From positions 27,209 to 91,208 of the IMG/VR virus record IMGVR_UViG_3300023176_007781: 64,000 nt of DNA. One strand, written 5' to 3'. Shown here one piece after another: positions 31,763 to 39,504 of this stretch (positions within the stretch are counted from its first letter, which is position 1; the number at the start of each line of letters is the position of its first letter). The stretch comes from a virus. The notes beneath the pieces were generated by a model. The model searched no databases. It worked only from the letters and a program-made list of their open reading frames with translations, and was not told the origin of the DNA. The position numbers and the translations under genes are program-made.

Positions 31763-31858
31763 TTATTCTGGCGGGCGGGTTAACGTGAGCATAAAAAGCA
31801 TGAGGCCGAAAAGCGTGAACATCCCTAACCAAAGGCAAAGTAGTATAAAAAGCTGCAT
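31763..31858 (-). CDS. 31-residue membrane microprotein
   Basis: An ATG at 31858, eight bases after AGGAG, opens a frame of 31 residues ending at TAA 31763-31765: MQLFILLCLWLGMFTLFGLM and LFMLTLTRPPE. It is one hydrophobic helix with a short polar tail. A TTGCAA-N17-TATATT promoter-like element lies 30 bases upstream, which supports real expression. Phage proteins of this kind can act on host membrane enzymes or lysis, but no specific role can be read. Confidence 0.65.
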   Translation of the reverse strand: MQLFILLCLWLGMFTLFGLMLFMLTLTRPPE

Positions 31859-32175
31859 AGTGTTCTCCTGTGTTTGATTACATATATAATATAACCGGTT
31901 ACTGGAGATTTTGCAAAAAACACTGTAAAAAAATAATTCTTTTTTCCGCGGAGAGGGTAGACTCCAGACGGCGTGAGGATGGATTGACGATAGATTAGTC
32001 AGGATGTGCGAGAGGGCCTTAAAGGTACGGTACCCGTATAAGCACTCGTATTCAGTGTCAGCATTACCTGGTGTACAGTATACTGTGGTTTATGGTATGA
32101 AATGGTGTCTATCCGGGTTGCTGGTATTTGGTAGTTTGGCCAGAGATGATGGTTTATGGTGATGGGTGTTGGTAA
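31859..32175 (-). other. Non-coding stretch with a promoter
   Basis: No credible gene lies in these 317 bases. The left part holds the promoter-like element at 31888-31916. The rest is G-rich on the plus strand, and includes a GGTACGGTACC near-palindrome (around 32025) and several short direct repeats. It separates the tagged three-gene group at 32.2-34.7 kb from the RadA-like unit. Confidence 0.5.
31888..31916 (-). promoter_or_regulatory. Promoter-like element upstream of the microprotein gene
   Basis: TTGCAA (31911-31916) and TATATT (31888-31893) on the minus strand are 17 bases apart. The core TTTGCAAA-N13-GGTTATATTATATAT is shared almost exactly with the element at 59599-59627. Confidence 0.7.
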
Positions 32176-33639
32176 TTAGAATGGGACGACGTCGTCGACG
32201 TTGTAATATTTTACCATCTCAATGTTTTTGGCTGTTTTTTGGTGGTTTTTCCATGCTAGAGGGGTGCCATTACCTGACATGGCTATGGCGGCTATGATAT
32301 CTTTGTCTATCGTATGACTTTCATAGATTACTTTTTTGGACATGTGGTTTATTATTTGCATGGTGCGTCTGAATTTTTGGATATTTTGTGTAATGTTGTT
32401 GTTACTTTGGTCGAACACGTTGAATGGTTGCAAGTATTGGGTGAATGTTAATAGGTAGTCTATTTCTTTAAATGATTGTTTGAGCAGGCGATATCTTTCT
32501 TCTGCTTTGCTATTGTCTTGTGAGGTTTGGCTTAGTAGTGCATTGAAGTCAAATATTAATTTGTTTGCGATTCCTGTTCGTTTGTATTGGGTTTGTGGGC
32601 CGACGTGTTTATATTGGTTGAGTATAAAGTCATTAATGTTATTGGACATTTTGTTTACTTCGATTATGGCGTTCATAATTGAGAGTTCCCGTTTATCAAA
32701 TTGGAATTTGTTGATGATGCTGGGTGGCAGGATGATGTAGTTATCTAGTTTCCAGTTGTCTACTACTATTTCATTATATGGGTCGGCACCGTGGAGGAGT
32801 TTATCGTCTGGTCCTGTTATAAGTCCTTTAATGCCGCCTTTCCGCATTAGGGTTGAGAAGTCGGCAAACTTTTGGAAGTCGGCGTCTTTTTCTTTTGCGA
32901 GTTGTGTCCATTGTGTTAGTATGTCATGACTTCCGGCGAATTTGATATCTCCTTTTATTTTAACGCATATTACTTGTTTTATTGGCGAGAGGTTGTTTGT
33001 TATTTGCATTATTCCGGGATTTACTTTTGTTTTGGATGTTTGGTTTTTAGTTCCGTCCCATCCATAGGTTGAGAAGTCGTCTGAGCTTGTTTTCCAGTAT
33101 TGGCCGGTCATGATATCGATGAATGCTTTTATTAGTGCTTTAGGTTCTCTGGATTCTTTCCCTTCTTTAAATGCATTTATTCCGTGCCATGTTTCGAATG
33201 ATTCCCAGAATTCAGGGTGTTTATTTGCCTCTTCTTTCCACGCGTTTTGTAATATTTGGTCGAATCTTTTAGCAAATTTGCTTCTCCCAGTGGTTTCTGC
33301 GCGTTCGAAGCCTGATCCGCTTTCTTTATCATATAACATTTGAAGGGCACTTAAGACGGTTTCTGTTGTTCCGCCTTTTGATTCGCCTACTGCTATGACG
33401 CTACGCATATCTTGTTCTGACATGTTGTATTGGTCAAGTATTTTATTTAGTTTTCTTTTGACTATCTTTTTATATTTGTCCGCTTTTTTCTCGAGCTCAG
33501 GTTTGTTTTTGACTAATTTATCTATTTTTTCTGGTGTGAATTTTAGCGTTGAAAAATAGTCGTTTATGTCATCAAATATTGATTTATAAACATTTTCTGA
33601 TCTTTCTAATATTATTTTTTGTATGTATTGTCTTATCAT
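32176..33639 (-). CDS. B-tagged protein with the shared G-x-A-D / NE domain
   Basis: The 487-residue protein begins MIRQYIQKIILE (Glu12). A lysine-rich helical region follows (about 30-70). The central domain contains CVKIKGDIKFAGSHDIL at about 225-241 and YNEIVVDNWKLDNYIILP at about 288-305. The same two blocks occur in the B-tagged proteins at 42945-44117 and 54592-55398, so they share a domain that I recognise from other large-phage proteins but cannot name with certainty; an ADP-ribosyltransferase-like fold is possible. The base composition is opposite in strand bias to most of the window. It overlaps the next gene by four bases. Confidence 0.78.
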   Translation of the reverse strand: MIRQYIQKIILERSENVYKSIFDDINDYFSTLKFTPEKIDKLVKNKPELEKKADKYKKIVKRKLNKILDQYNMSEQDMRSVIAVGESKGGTTETVLSALQMLYDKESGSGFERAETTGRSKFAKRFDQILQNAWKEEANKHPEFWESFETWHGINAFKEGKESREPKALIKAFIDIMTGQYWKTSSDDFSTYGWDGTKNQTSKTKVNPGIMQITNNLSPIKQVICVKIKGDIKFAGSHDILTQWTQLAKEKDADFQKFADFSTLMRKGGIKGLITGPDDKLLHGADPYNEIVVDNWKLDNYIILPPSIINKFQFDKRELSIMNAIIEVNKMSNNINDFILNQYKHVGPQTQYKRTGIANKLIFDFNALLSQTSQDNSKAEERYRLLKQSFKEIDYLLTFTQYLQPFNVFDQSNNNITQNIQKFRRTMQIINHMSKKVIYESHTIDKDIIAAIAMSGNGTPLAWKNHQKTAKNIEMVKYYNVDDVVPF

Positions 33640-34172
33640 GGTACATGTTCTCCGTATTGAGTTTTTAGTTGGTGAAGTTTATTGTTGATGGTATCTTGTG
33701 CTTCGGGTATGAGTTGTTCAGATTCTGCTTGCCATTCATCCCAGTAGAGCATTCCGTAATGGCGTACGGTGCTTTCGGGCATATCGGAAGGTGCTGGCAT
33801 ACCGCGGCGTTGTTTTTGTATTTTCATTGCCATTTCTGCTGGTGATTTTTGTTGCCATGATTGGTAGTAATTTTTGGCGTGCCATTGGAGGAAGTCTGAG
33901 TGATCGAGGATATCTTGTGTAAGGTTTTCTTTTAGTGTTTCTTGTTCGATTAATTTTAGATGTGTATATATTTGCAATATTAGGTTTTCGGTATCATATT
34001 TGAAGGATGTGAGTGTTTTTATTGCGAACAAGAATTTTTCTTGGTGTAATTTATTTTTAAGCAATTTTTCGCCTAGGCTTTGTTTGATCATATTAACGAG
34101 TGTTGTTTCTCTTTTAGATTCAATGTCTTCTATAGATTCTGATATGATGTTTTGTATATATTTTCTAATCAT
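33636..34172 (-). CDS. B-tagged protein, tandem paralogue
   Basis: The 178-residue protein has MIRKYIQNIISE (Glu12). The body shares IEQETLKENLTQDILDHSDF and the PSDMPESTVRHYGM block with the gene immediately upstream (EQETLKDNLTKEIVKHSEF; SNDMDSHTARGYGM), so the two are tandem duplicates. It is helical and charged with no recognised enzyme motif. It overlaps both neighbours by one to four bases. Its coding strand is C-rich, unlike genes outside this block. Confidence 0.8.
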   Translation of the reverse strand: MIRKYIQNIISESIEDIESKRETTLVNMIKQSLGEKLLKNKLHQEKFLFAIKTLTSFKYDTENLILQIYTHLKLIEQETLKENLTQDILDHSDFLQWHAKNYYQSWQQKSPAEMAMKIQKQRRGMPAPSDMPESTVRHYGMLYWDEWQAESEQLIPEAQDTINNKLHQLKTQYGEHVP

Positions 34173-34696
34173 TATTCAAATAACCCATATTTTTTGGCGA
34201 ATTTATCTGCTTCGTGTTGAATTCTATTCTGTGCTGCAGCTGTACGTTTTCTGACGTGTTCATCGAATACATGCTGAGGTATCATGCCATATCCGCGTGC
34301 AGTGTGAGAATCCATGTCGTTGGACGCAGGTTGACCATATATTGCGCCGACTTCGTTTGCTGCTTCGAAGCCTGCATCTCTGTTTAGTATCTTGTTATAT
34401 TCTTTTGTGAGAATTCTTTTAAAGAATTCTGAGTGTTTTACTATTTCTTTTGTTAAGTTATCTTTTAGTGTTTCTTGTTCGCTGTATTTTAAATTATTGT
34501 AATAGAGGCTTGTTGATGCGCTGGCTTTTATGTTTTTTATTTTGGCGAGTTTAAGTGCATATAAAAATCTGGTTACACTAGTGTCTGTGCTGAGCAATTT
34601 TTGTATGCTTTTTCTTATCATTTCATCGATGAGAAACTTTTCTCTTTGTTTGATGTTTGATTCCTGTATAACTTTTCTTATATATTTTTTAATCAT
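34172..34696 (-). CDS. B-tagged protein, tandem paralogue
   Basis: The 174-residue protein begins MIKKYIRKVIQE (Glu12) and is the tandem paralogue of the gene just downstream, sharing the ETLKxNLT helix and the DMxxxTxRxYGM block near residue 130. The C-terminal helix (EHVRKRTAAAQNRIQHEADK) is basic. A promoter-like TTGCAA-N16-TATAAA lies upstream at the point where the strand composition changes, so it may be the first gene of its transcription unit. Confidence 0.8.
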   Translation of the reverse strand: MIKKYIRKVIQESNIKQREKFLIDEMIRKSIQKLLSTDTSVTRFLYALKLAKIKNIKASASTSLYYNNLKYSEQETLKDNLTKEIVKHSEFFKRILTKEYNKILNRDAGFEAANEVGAIYGQPASNDMDSHTARGYGMIPQHVFDEHVRKRTAAAQNRIQHEADKFAKKYGLFE

Positions 34697-34713
34697 TGTT
34701 TCTTCCTGGCGTT

Positions 34714-34741
34714 TTTATATTTTTTAAAAACCATTTTGCAA
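34714..34741 (-). promoter_or_regulatory. Promoter-like element at the edge of the composition block
   Basis: TTGCAA (34736-34741) and TATAAA (34714-34719) on the minus strand are 16 bases apart. The element lies in the short gap between the ART gene and the first gene of the skewed block. Confidence 0.45.
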
Positions 34742-34748
34742 CTCTTTA

Positions 34749-35594
34749 TTATTTAAATTTTTCGATATTTTTCACAAACTGTTTGATTTCTCCGGGCCCG
34801 CGTCTACTTTGTCTCATCCCCACTAGTATTTGTTTTCGCACTTGTTTCCACTGTAGGTCATCAAAAAACACAGGTTTATATATCATTATACCAACACAAA
34901 GAACGCTATCTTTGCCGATCAATAATGACTCTTTTTCCGAACCCCAAGGGTTAAACAATGTATTGCCACTGTCGATGCCCATTTTGCCTCTTTCCCAAAG
35001 TTCTTGTGCTATTCTAGAAACTAAATCAACATTAAAAAACACTTTTGGATCGTTTTCCCTTTTGTGCCAAAAAATAACTGGCACCTCATTAGCCTCCCCA
35101 GTGATCTGGACATTGTATTGTTTTGAAAACTTTAGTACTGAAGACAAGTGTGCTGACCAGCTATCGACTTCTCCTTGCGGTTGATAGTCAAAATTACCTG
35201 TAAATATTAACCAATTATCTGCTTGGTTGTCTGTGAAAATATTTCGACATGATGGCCGAAAATACTTTGTGTTTTTACTTAGGAATTCTCCTACTGCTTT
35301 AGGGCTTAATGTTAATCCACGATAATAATGATCATAGTTTGTTAACAAATTTAACAATTTCGTACTAGTAAAAGTTTGCGGACCTTTGAAATATTTTTTT
35401 ACCCAAGCATGCAGTGATTCTTCCTTGTGAAGCACTACATATTCATGAAGGCTAACAATAAATTCCTGTTCAGCTTCAGTATTTTTTTCATATGGCATAT
35501 TATCAAAAAGCTCATGGAATTCTTCAGCATTAAAATAATCACCAAAAACTGAGTTGCTTTCATTAATAATTTTTTCTATATATTGTCGTAACAT
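34749..35594 (-). CDS. B-tagged ADP-ribosyltransferase (R-S-E type)
   Basis: The 281-residue protein starts at 35594, where MLRQYIEKIINE gives the tag (Glu12); the 24-codon extension upstream lies inside the previous gene. It has the three conserved regions of R-S-E ADP-ribosyltransferases: YYRGL with Arg92, DSWSAHLSSVLKFS with Ser145-Trp-Ser147, and SEKES with Glu220-x-Glu222, in the right order. These enzymes move ADP-ribose from NAD to a protein; ExE usually means transfer to arginine. T4 Alt is a packaged ART that modifies host RNA polymerase on entry, so a tagged, packaged ART is a close functional parallel. The target cannot be read from sequence. Confidence 0.72.
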   Translation of the reverse strand: MLRQYIEKIINESNSVFGDYFNAEEFHELFDNMPYEKNTEAEQEFIVSLHEYVVLHKEESLHAWVKKYFKGPQTFTSTKLLNLLTNYDHYYRGLTLSPKAVGEFLSKNTKYFRPSCRNIFTDNQADNWLIFTGNFDYQPQGEVDSWSAHLSSVLKFSKQYNVQITGEANEVPVIFWHKRENDPKVFFNVDLVSRIAQELWERGKMGIDSGNTLFNPWGSEKESLLIGKDSVLCVGIMIYKPVFFDDLQWKQVRKQILVGMRQSRRGPGEIKQFVKNIEKFK

Positions 35595-35605
35595 TTTTAT
35601 ACTCT

Positions 35606-36346
35606 TTACTTTATGTGCTCTATTTGCGTAGCCATTTTTTTGGTTGCTTCTAAGAACTGCTGACACATCATAAATATATTATCTAAAGTTAACTCATATT
35701 CTTCAAAAGGGTCAGATTGACCAATAGCTTTCATCATTGCAGATTCAATATCATACTCTTCTTTAGGTATGTTTTTCCACCATGATCTTAAATTATTATT
35801 TTTATCATAATAATCTTTATAAAAAGTAACTATTTGCTGATGAATAATAGGTCTCATACGCCAATTGTCAGGATTACTGTACCCAACGCCGTGTGTTCCG
35901 CCAAGAGCTTTATTTTTAAAATTAATTAAATCAAAATTAAAATTAGCTTTCCAACCACGACAATGCATGACGACGGAAATGTTGGTAAAAAAATCAGAAT
36001 CAAAGTCTACATAAAATCTTATTTCGCCTTTTTTAAAACGCCTGGGGTTTTGAAACGTAGAGGTGTTGTTTTCATAATGTACAAGCCCTAAATTTTTTAG
36101 ACGATCGATTAAAATTTTCTCAATCTTTTCATTATCTAAAAAGAAAACTTTTTCATAATTCTGGTCTAACGTGTCACCTAATGCTAGTGCTTGTTCTATG
36201 TTGTCATCTGCCAAATTTGCAAGTTTTTGAAAGTTTTGTGATGATACGCCTGGTGCAATTTTTTTATAACGTGATGATTGTTTTGCCATGCTTCTAGTGA
36301 CGCCTGGACCTTCGCTAATAATTTTTCTAATATATTTTCTTAACAT
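35606..36346 (-). CDS. B-tagged hypothetical protein
   Basis: The 246-residue protein begins MLRKYIRKIISE (Glu12), then a basic segment with SRYKKIAPGVSSQNFQKLAN. The middle has a strand pair (GEIRFYVDFDSDFFTNISVV) and the C-terminus is helical and acidic. The SSRYK element also occurs near residue 31 of the 42945-44117 protein. I recognise no enzyme family. It lies in tight file with the genes around it. Confidence 0.76.
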   Translation of the reverse strand: MLRKYIRKIISEGPGVTRSMAKQSSRYKKIAPGVSSQNFQKLANLADDNIEQALALGDTLDQNYEKVFFLDNEKIEKILIDRLKNLGLVHYENNTSTFQNPRRFKKGEIRFYVDFDSDFFTNISVVMHCRGWKANFNFDLINFKNKALGGTHGVGYSNPDNWRMRPIIHQQIVTFYKDYYDKNNNLRSWWKNIPKEEYDIESAMMKAIGQSDPFEEYELTLDNIFMMCQQFLEATKKMATQIEHIK

Positions 36347-36347
36347 T

Positions 36348-37052
36348 TTACTTCTCCTTTCTAAAATCTGGCCAACCTAATTTTTCTCTAAATTCTTCTC
36401 TGTATTTTTCTGGATCCTGTCGATAAGTGCCTACCTTTATTCTTTTTAATCTAAATAAGTCTTTTATTATTGGTTGATGCGCTTTACCAATATCATTGAT
36501 TTTAAAGTATTTGTATTTTGACCAGCCATACTTTTTATCATGATAAATGTCTAAGTTAATATTTCTGTGGTGATCTCTGGGATTCATTTTACATGGAAGT
36601 GGTGCTGGTGTCACATCATATCTAGTTGTAACATATTTTTTCCAAACGTTTTCTGCTTCTGCGGAAACTGTATGTCTGTCGCACATAAGCCCAGTGTCAC
36701 CAGCTATTTCAATTGCAATGTCATATAATAATGGACCAGCGCTTTCCGTTTTTGCGTACGCATTAACGACTTCGTATGTCTTACACGTATGATTATACTC
36801 TACGTCTATATGATCAGTCATGCGAACAAGCCCTGACCCATCTCCACGCGCAGCTTCTAAACTTACTCTAAATGCTTCACCGGCCGGTTTTAAAGGCATG
36901 GTCTTATTTTGCATGCCATCGACCACAATAAAAAATTTTTCTGCATACTTTGGATCTGTGTAATATTCTCCTGGTTCATCTAAATTACTGATATCATGTG
37001 GGCTCATCATACCTTCCATAATTTTTCTAATGTATTTTTTTAAATTCTTCAT
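36348..37052 (-). CDS. B-tagged GNAT-like domain protein
   Basis: The 234-residue protein has MKNLKKYIRKIME (Glu13). At about 95-155 it contains the repeated domain of this window: an upstream CKTYEVVNAYAKTES, then AGPLLYDIAIEIAGDTGLMC, DRHTVSAEAENVWKKYVTTR. This matches the GNAT pattern in which a G-x-G turn, here GPLLYD, starts the CoA-binding helix and A-x-x-VW-x-x-Y stands for the later motif. GNAT enzymes transfer acyl groups to proteins, antibiotics or other amines. The similarity is by pattern and needs a profile search. The domain occurs in eight or nine proteins here. Confidence 0.6.
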   Translation of the reverse strand: MKNLKKYIRKIMEGMMSPHDISNLDEPGEYYTDPKYAEKFFIVVDGMQNKTMPLKPAGEAFRVSLEAARGDGSGLVRMTDHIDVEYNHTCKTYEVVNAYAKTESAGPLLYDIAIEIAGDTGLMCDRHTVSAEAENVWKKYVTTRYDVTPAPLPCKMNPRDHHRNINLDIYHDKKYGWSKYKYFKINDIGKAHQPIIKDLFRLKRIKVGTYRQDPEKYREEFREKLGWPDFRKEK

Positions 37053-37369
37053 ACTTTTGCCTTTGGTTTGTTAACTATATAACCCGCTGTAACTAACCAG
37101 TTTTCAATTCTGCCACTTTCTAATATTATTGTTGCTAGCCAAGCATTTTCACCACGAGTACGTTTGTTTGTTTCAATAATTATGGCGCTAGCAAGCAACT
37201 TACTTTCTAATTTTTTAATAGAAATTTCATCTGGTAAATCTTCTTCATCAGCAGCTGAAATAAATTTAAACATCTTTGCGCGATATGTAATACTAAAGCC
37301 TAAATCAATATCAACTTCTATAGAGCCATCTGCATAGCATTTTATCAATTTAGCTTTGTACTTATTCAT
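37049..37369 (-). CDS. SNase-like OB-fold protein with degenerate active site
   Basis: The 106-residue protein resembles short phage thermonuclease-like (SNase) proteins: YKAKLIKCYADGSIEVDIDL and GFSITYRAKMFKFI at the N-terminus, and later a WLATIILESG strand and VTAGYIVNKP. The catalytic DGDT is DGSI here and the usual acidic and arginine residues are missing or shifted, so it may bind rather than cut nucleic acid. It is untagged, in contrast to its neighbours, and overlaps the next gene by four bases. Confidence 0.55.
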   Translation of the reverse strand: MNKYKAKLIKCYADGSIEVDIDLGFSITYRAKMFKFISAADEEDLPDEISIKKLESKLLASAIIIETNKRTRGENAWLATIILESGRIENWLVTAGYIVNKPKAKV

Positions 37370-37372
37370 TTT

Positions 37373-38218
37373 TTACCCATTTATTAAAGCATCTATTTTA
37401 TTTTTTTGACTTTTTGCAAAAGGACTCATGAGTTTTAATCGCTTATTACTTGCAAACCACGTTAGAAGACCCGGGTTTTTTTTGTAATAAACTTTTGAAA
37501 ATACATTGTTTGGGTCCTGAACATATTTTAAATATTTCGATGAAGGAGCTAAAGGCTTTGCAGTGTTTTTTAAAACGTCATCCTGGTGATCAACAAAATA
37601 TCCATATAATTCCATTGGGTCATCTGCCGGGCCATACAATTCTTGTACTTCAGGGTATGCATTTTCTACACCAATATCTATGGTTTTGCCATGTTGCTCC
37701 ATACTCCATTTGTCTGCACTCATAATATCTGCGCAATCATCTTCTGGGTCGTCTGTCAATGGACTGCCCGGCAAATCTAATTGCACAGTTTCTATGTCAG
37801 ATCTCAATTTAAGATATTTTTCCCAAACTTCTTGCGCTGCTACAGAAACTTCATATCTATCATTAACCAATCCGTGACCGCCGATTAAATACACCCATTC
37901 CATTAATGCATCGTAGCACACTGGTCCAAAACCCAGGACATGTGCCTTTGCCCACTTAACCATATATGCATCATTACATGGGCCGAAAGCTGTTTTATAT
38001 TTACCTTTTCTCATATGACTAGTTCTTGTGTACAAAAAGTCTATTGTTACTAACAACAAATCACCATTAAATAGTTTAATGTATCCATCACCCGCGTCAG
38101 CCATTTTTATGTGTAAATGTGGATCTTTTATTAGGCTTAACAAACTCCATATCTTTTCATCCGGCAAATCATTTGCTTCAACTAATATTGATCTAATATA
38201 TTTTCGTAAATTTTTCAT
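37373..38218 (-). CDS. B-tagged GNAT-like domain protein
   Basis: The 281-residue protein begins MKNLRKYIRSILVE (Glu14). It carries the same domain as its neighbours: CNDAYMVKWAKAHVLGFGPV, CYDALMEWVYLIGGHGLVND, RYEVSVAAQEVWEKYLKLRS and DIETVQLDLPGSPLTDDPED. The GPVCYD replaces GPLLYD. The C-terminal third is family-specific and may bind the substrate. Its start overlaps the stop of the metalloprotease-like gene (ATGA). Confidence 0.62.
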   Translation of the reverse strand: MKNLRKYIRSILVEANDLPDEKIWSLLSLIKDPHLHIKMADAGDGYIKLFNGDLLLVTIDFLYTRTSHMRKGKYKTAFGPCNDAYMVKWAKAHVLGFGPVCYDALMEWVYLIGGHGLVNDRYEVSVAAQEVWEKYLKLRSDIETVQLDLPGSPLTDDPEDDCADIMSADKWSMEQHGKTIDIGVENAYPEVQELYGPADDPMELYGYFVDHQDDVLKNTAKPLAPSSKYLKYVQDPNNVFSKVYYKKNPGLLTWFASNKRLKLMSPFAKSQKNKIDALING

Positions 38219-39504
38219 GGTATTCTCAAATTTTTAAACTTGTTCATCTTTTGTCTTAAATATTCTTTTTTAATTGCACGTGACAATTGTTTAACTAACA
38301 TGTTTTTAAACTTATCTTTATCTGGAAACTCTGATGCTATTTTATTATAATTTTTAACGGTCCAGTTGTAATCATATTTTTGAAACATAGAAAACATATC
38401 ATCAAAGAAACGTTTGATACCAGTAGGAGCTTTGTTAATGTTGACTAAATCATTTGCTATTGCAGTAAATGCTTGATCAAAATCTTCATTTTCTAATTTG
38501 CTTTGTATTGTATCAAAATTATCCTGTACGTATTCAACAGCTGTGTGGTATATGTGAGCTTGTACTTCATGTGACTCTAAAAAATAGTCTGTAGTAGGAT
38601 AAACTTTTTTAATCTGTATTTTTTTTTGTTTTGACAAAAGATCTTTAAATTTTACGCCACCGAAAATAAAATCTTTGTTATCAATATCAAAAAGATGACT
38701 ATAAGTAAGCGTTATATCGTTCTTTTTAATTGTTTCTTTGTAGTCTGCTAGATTTTGTTTATAAAAAGCGCCTTTTCTGTCAGCTGAAAGTAGGCTGGCA
38801 GCACTATCACTAATTTCAATTTTCTTAATTTTGTTTAAACGTTGTACAACTATTCTTCCAAGTAACAACCAATATGAACCAACAAACTGTAAAAAATGTA
38901 TAAATTCATGTATAATAGTAGCATTTGCTCTCTTGGACATGGCAGTTTTAAGTTTCATATCTATTATTGGCATCTCAATACCATCGCCTGTCGGCAAATT
39001 ATTAGCAATATCTGCCTTAAATCTTCCTTCCGCACCTAGCATTGCAAAACCAGCTAGTATTCGAAAGCCAATAAACATATCTATATCTCGCCGATTTTCA
39101 GCACAAAATTCACTGGTTTTTTTGATTAATTTTTCCCTTTTTTCATAAAGCACGTTACGTTCATTTTTTATTTTTTCTACAGTGCTACCTTTAAACCGGT
39201 TTTTTTGATTAACATTTTCGAAATAATCCTGTTCAAACATTTCAAATATTAAATCATTTATTGCATCATCTAAATTTTTATTATCTATTTTTAAACTTGC
39301 ATGTATGTAATTGCCGATTTCAAGTAGAGGTGTGCGATATGGAAATTCTGCTGTTGAATAATGCACAGTATTTCTGCCTTCTGTTGATTCGCCTGAAACT
39401 AGTTTATCTTTATGTGCAATAATAGTGTTTAATGCTTTATCGTGACCTAATAAATTAATGCTTTCATTAATTGTTTGTCTTATATATTGTCGTAAATGAT
39501 TCAT
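38215..39504 (-). CDS. B-tagged zinc metallopeptidase-like protein with a C-terminal A-tag-like end
   Basis: The 429-residue protein begins MNHLRQYIRQTINE (Glu14). It has the zincin motif HEFIH at about 199-203 within ATIIHEFIHFLQFVG, and later ESHEVQAHIYH near 310-320, which could supply a third ligand. Zincins of this layout are often peptidases. The C-terminus SRAIKKEYLRQKMNK resembles the A-tag, giving this protein both kinds of signal. If packaged and active it might act during entry on the cell wall or on a host protein; the substrate is unknown. Confidence 0.68.
   Translation of the reverse strand: MNHLRQYIRQTINESINLLGHDKALNTIIAHKDKLVSGESTEGRNTVHYSTAEFPYRTPLLEIGNYIHASLKIDNKNLDDAINDLIFEMFEQDYFENVNQKNRFKGSTVEKIKNERNVLYEKREKLIKKTSEFCAENRRDIDMFIGFRILAGFAMLGAEGRFKADIANNLPTGDGIEMPIIDMKLKTAMSKRANATIIHEFIHFLQFVGSYWLLLGRIVVQRLNKIKKIEISDSAASLLSADRKGAFYKQNLADYKETIKKNDITLTYSHLFDIDNKDFIFGGVKFKDLLSKQKKIQIKKVYPTTDYFLESHEVQAHIYHTAVEYVQDNFDTIQSKLENEDFDQAFTAIANDLVNINKAPTGIKRFFDDMFSMFQKYDYNWTVKNYNKIASEFPDKDKFKNMLVKQLSRAIKKEYLRQKMNKFKNLRIP

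Noticed and set aside
34696-35184. 162-codon open frame on the plus strand
   Set aside because: It is opposite the R-S-E ART gene, whose three motifs are convincing.
35595-35666. Longer start for the R-S-E ART gene
   Set aside because: The extra 24 codons lie inside the upstream gene, and the tag sits at the N-terminus only if the start is at 35594.
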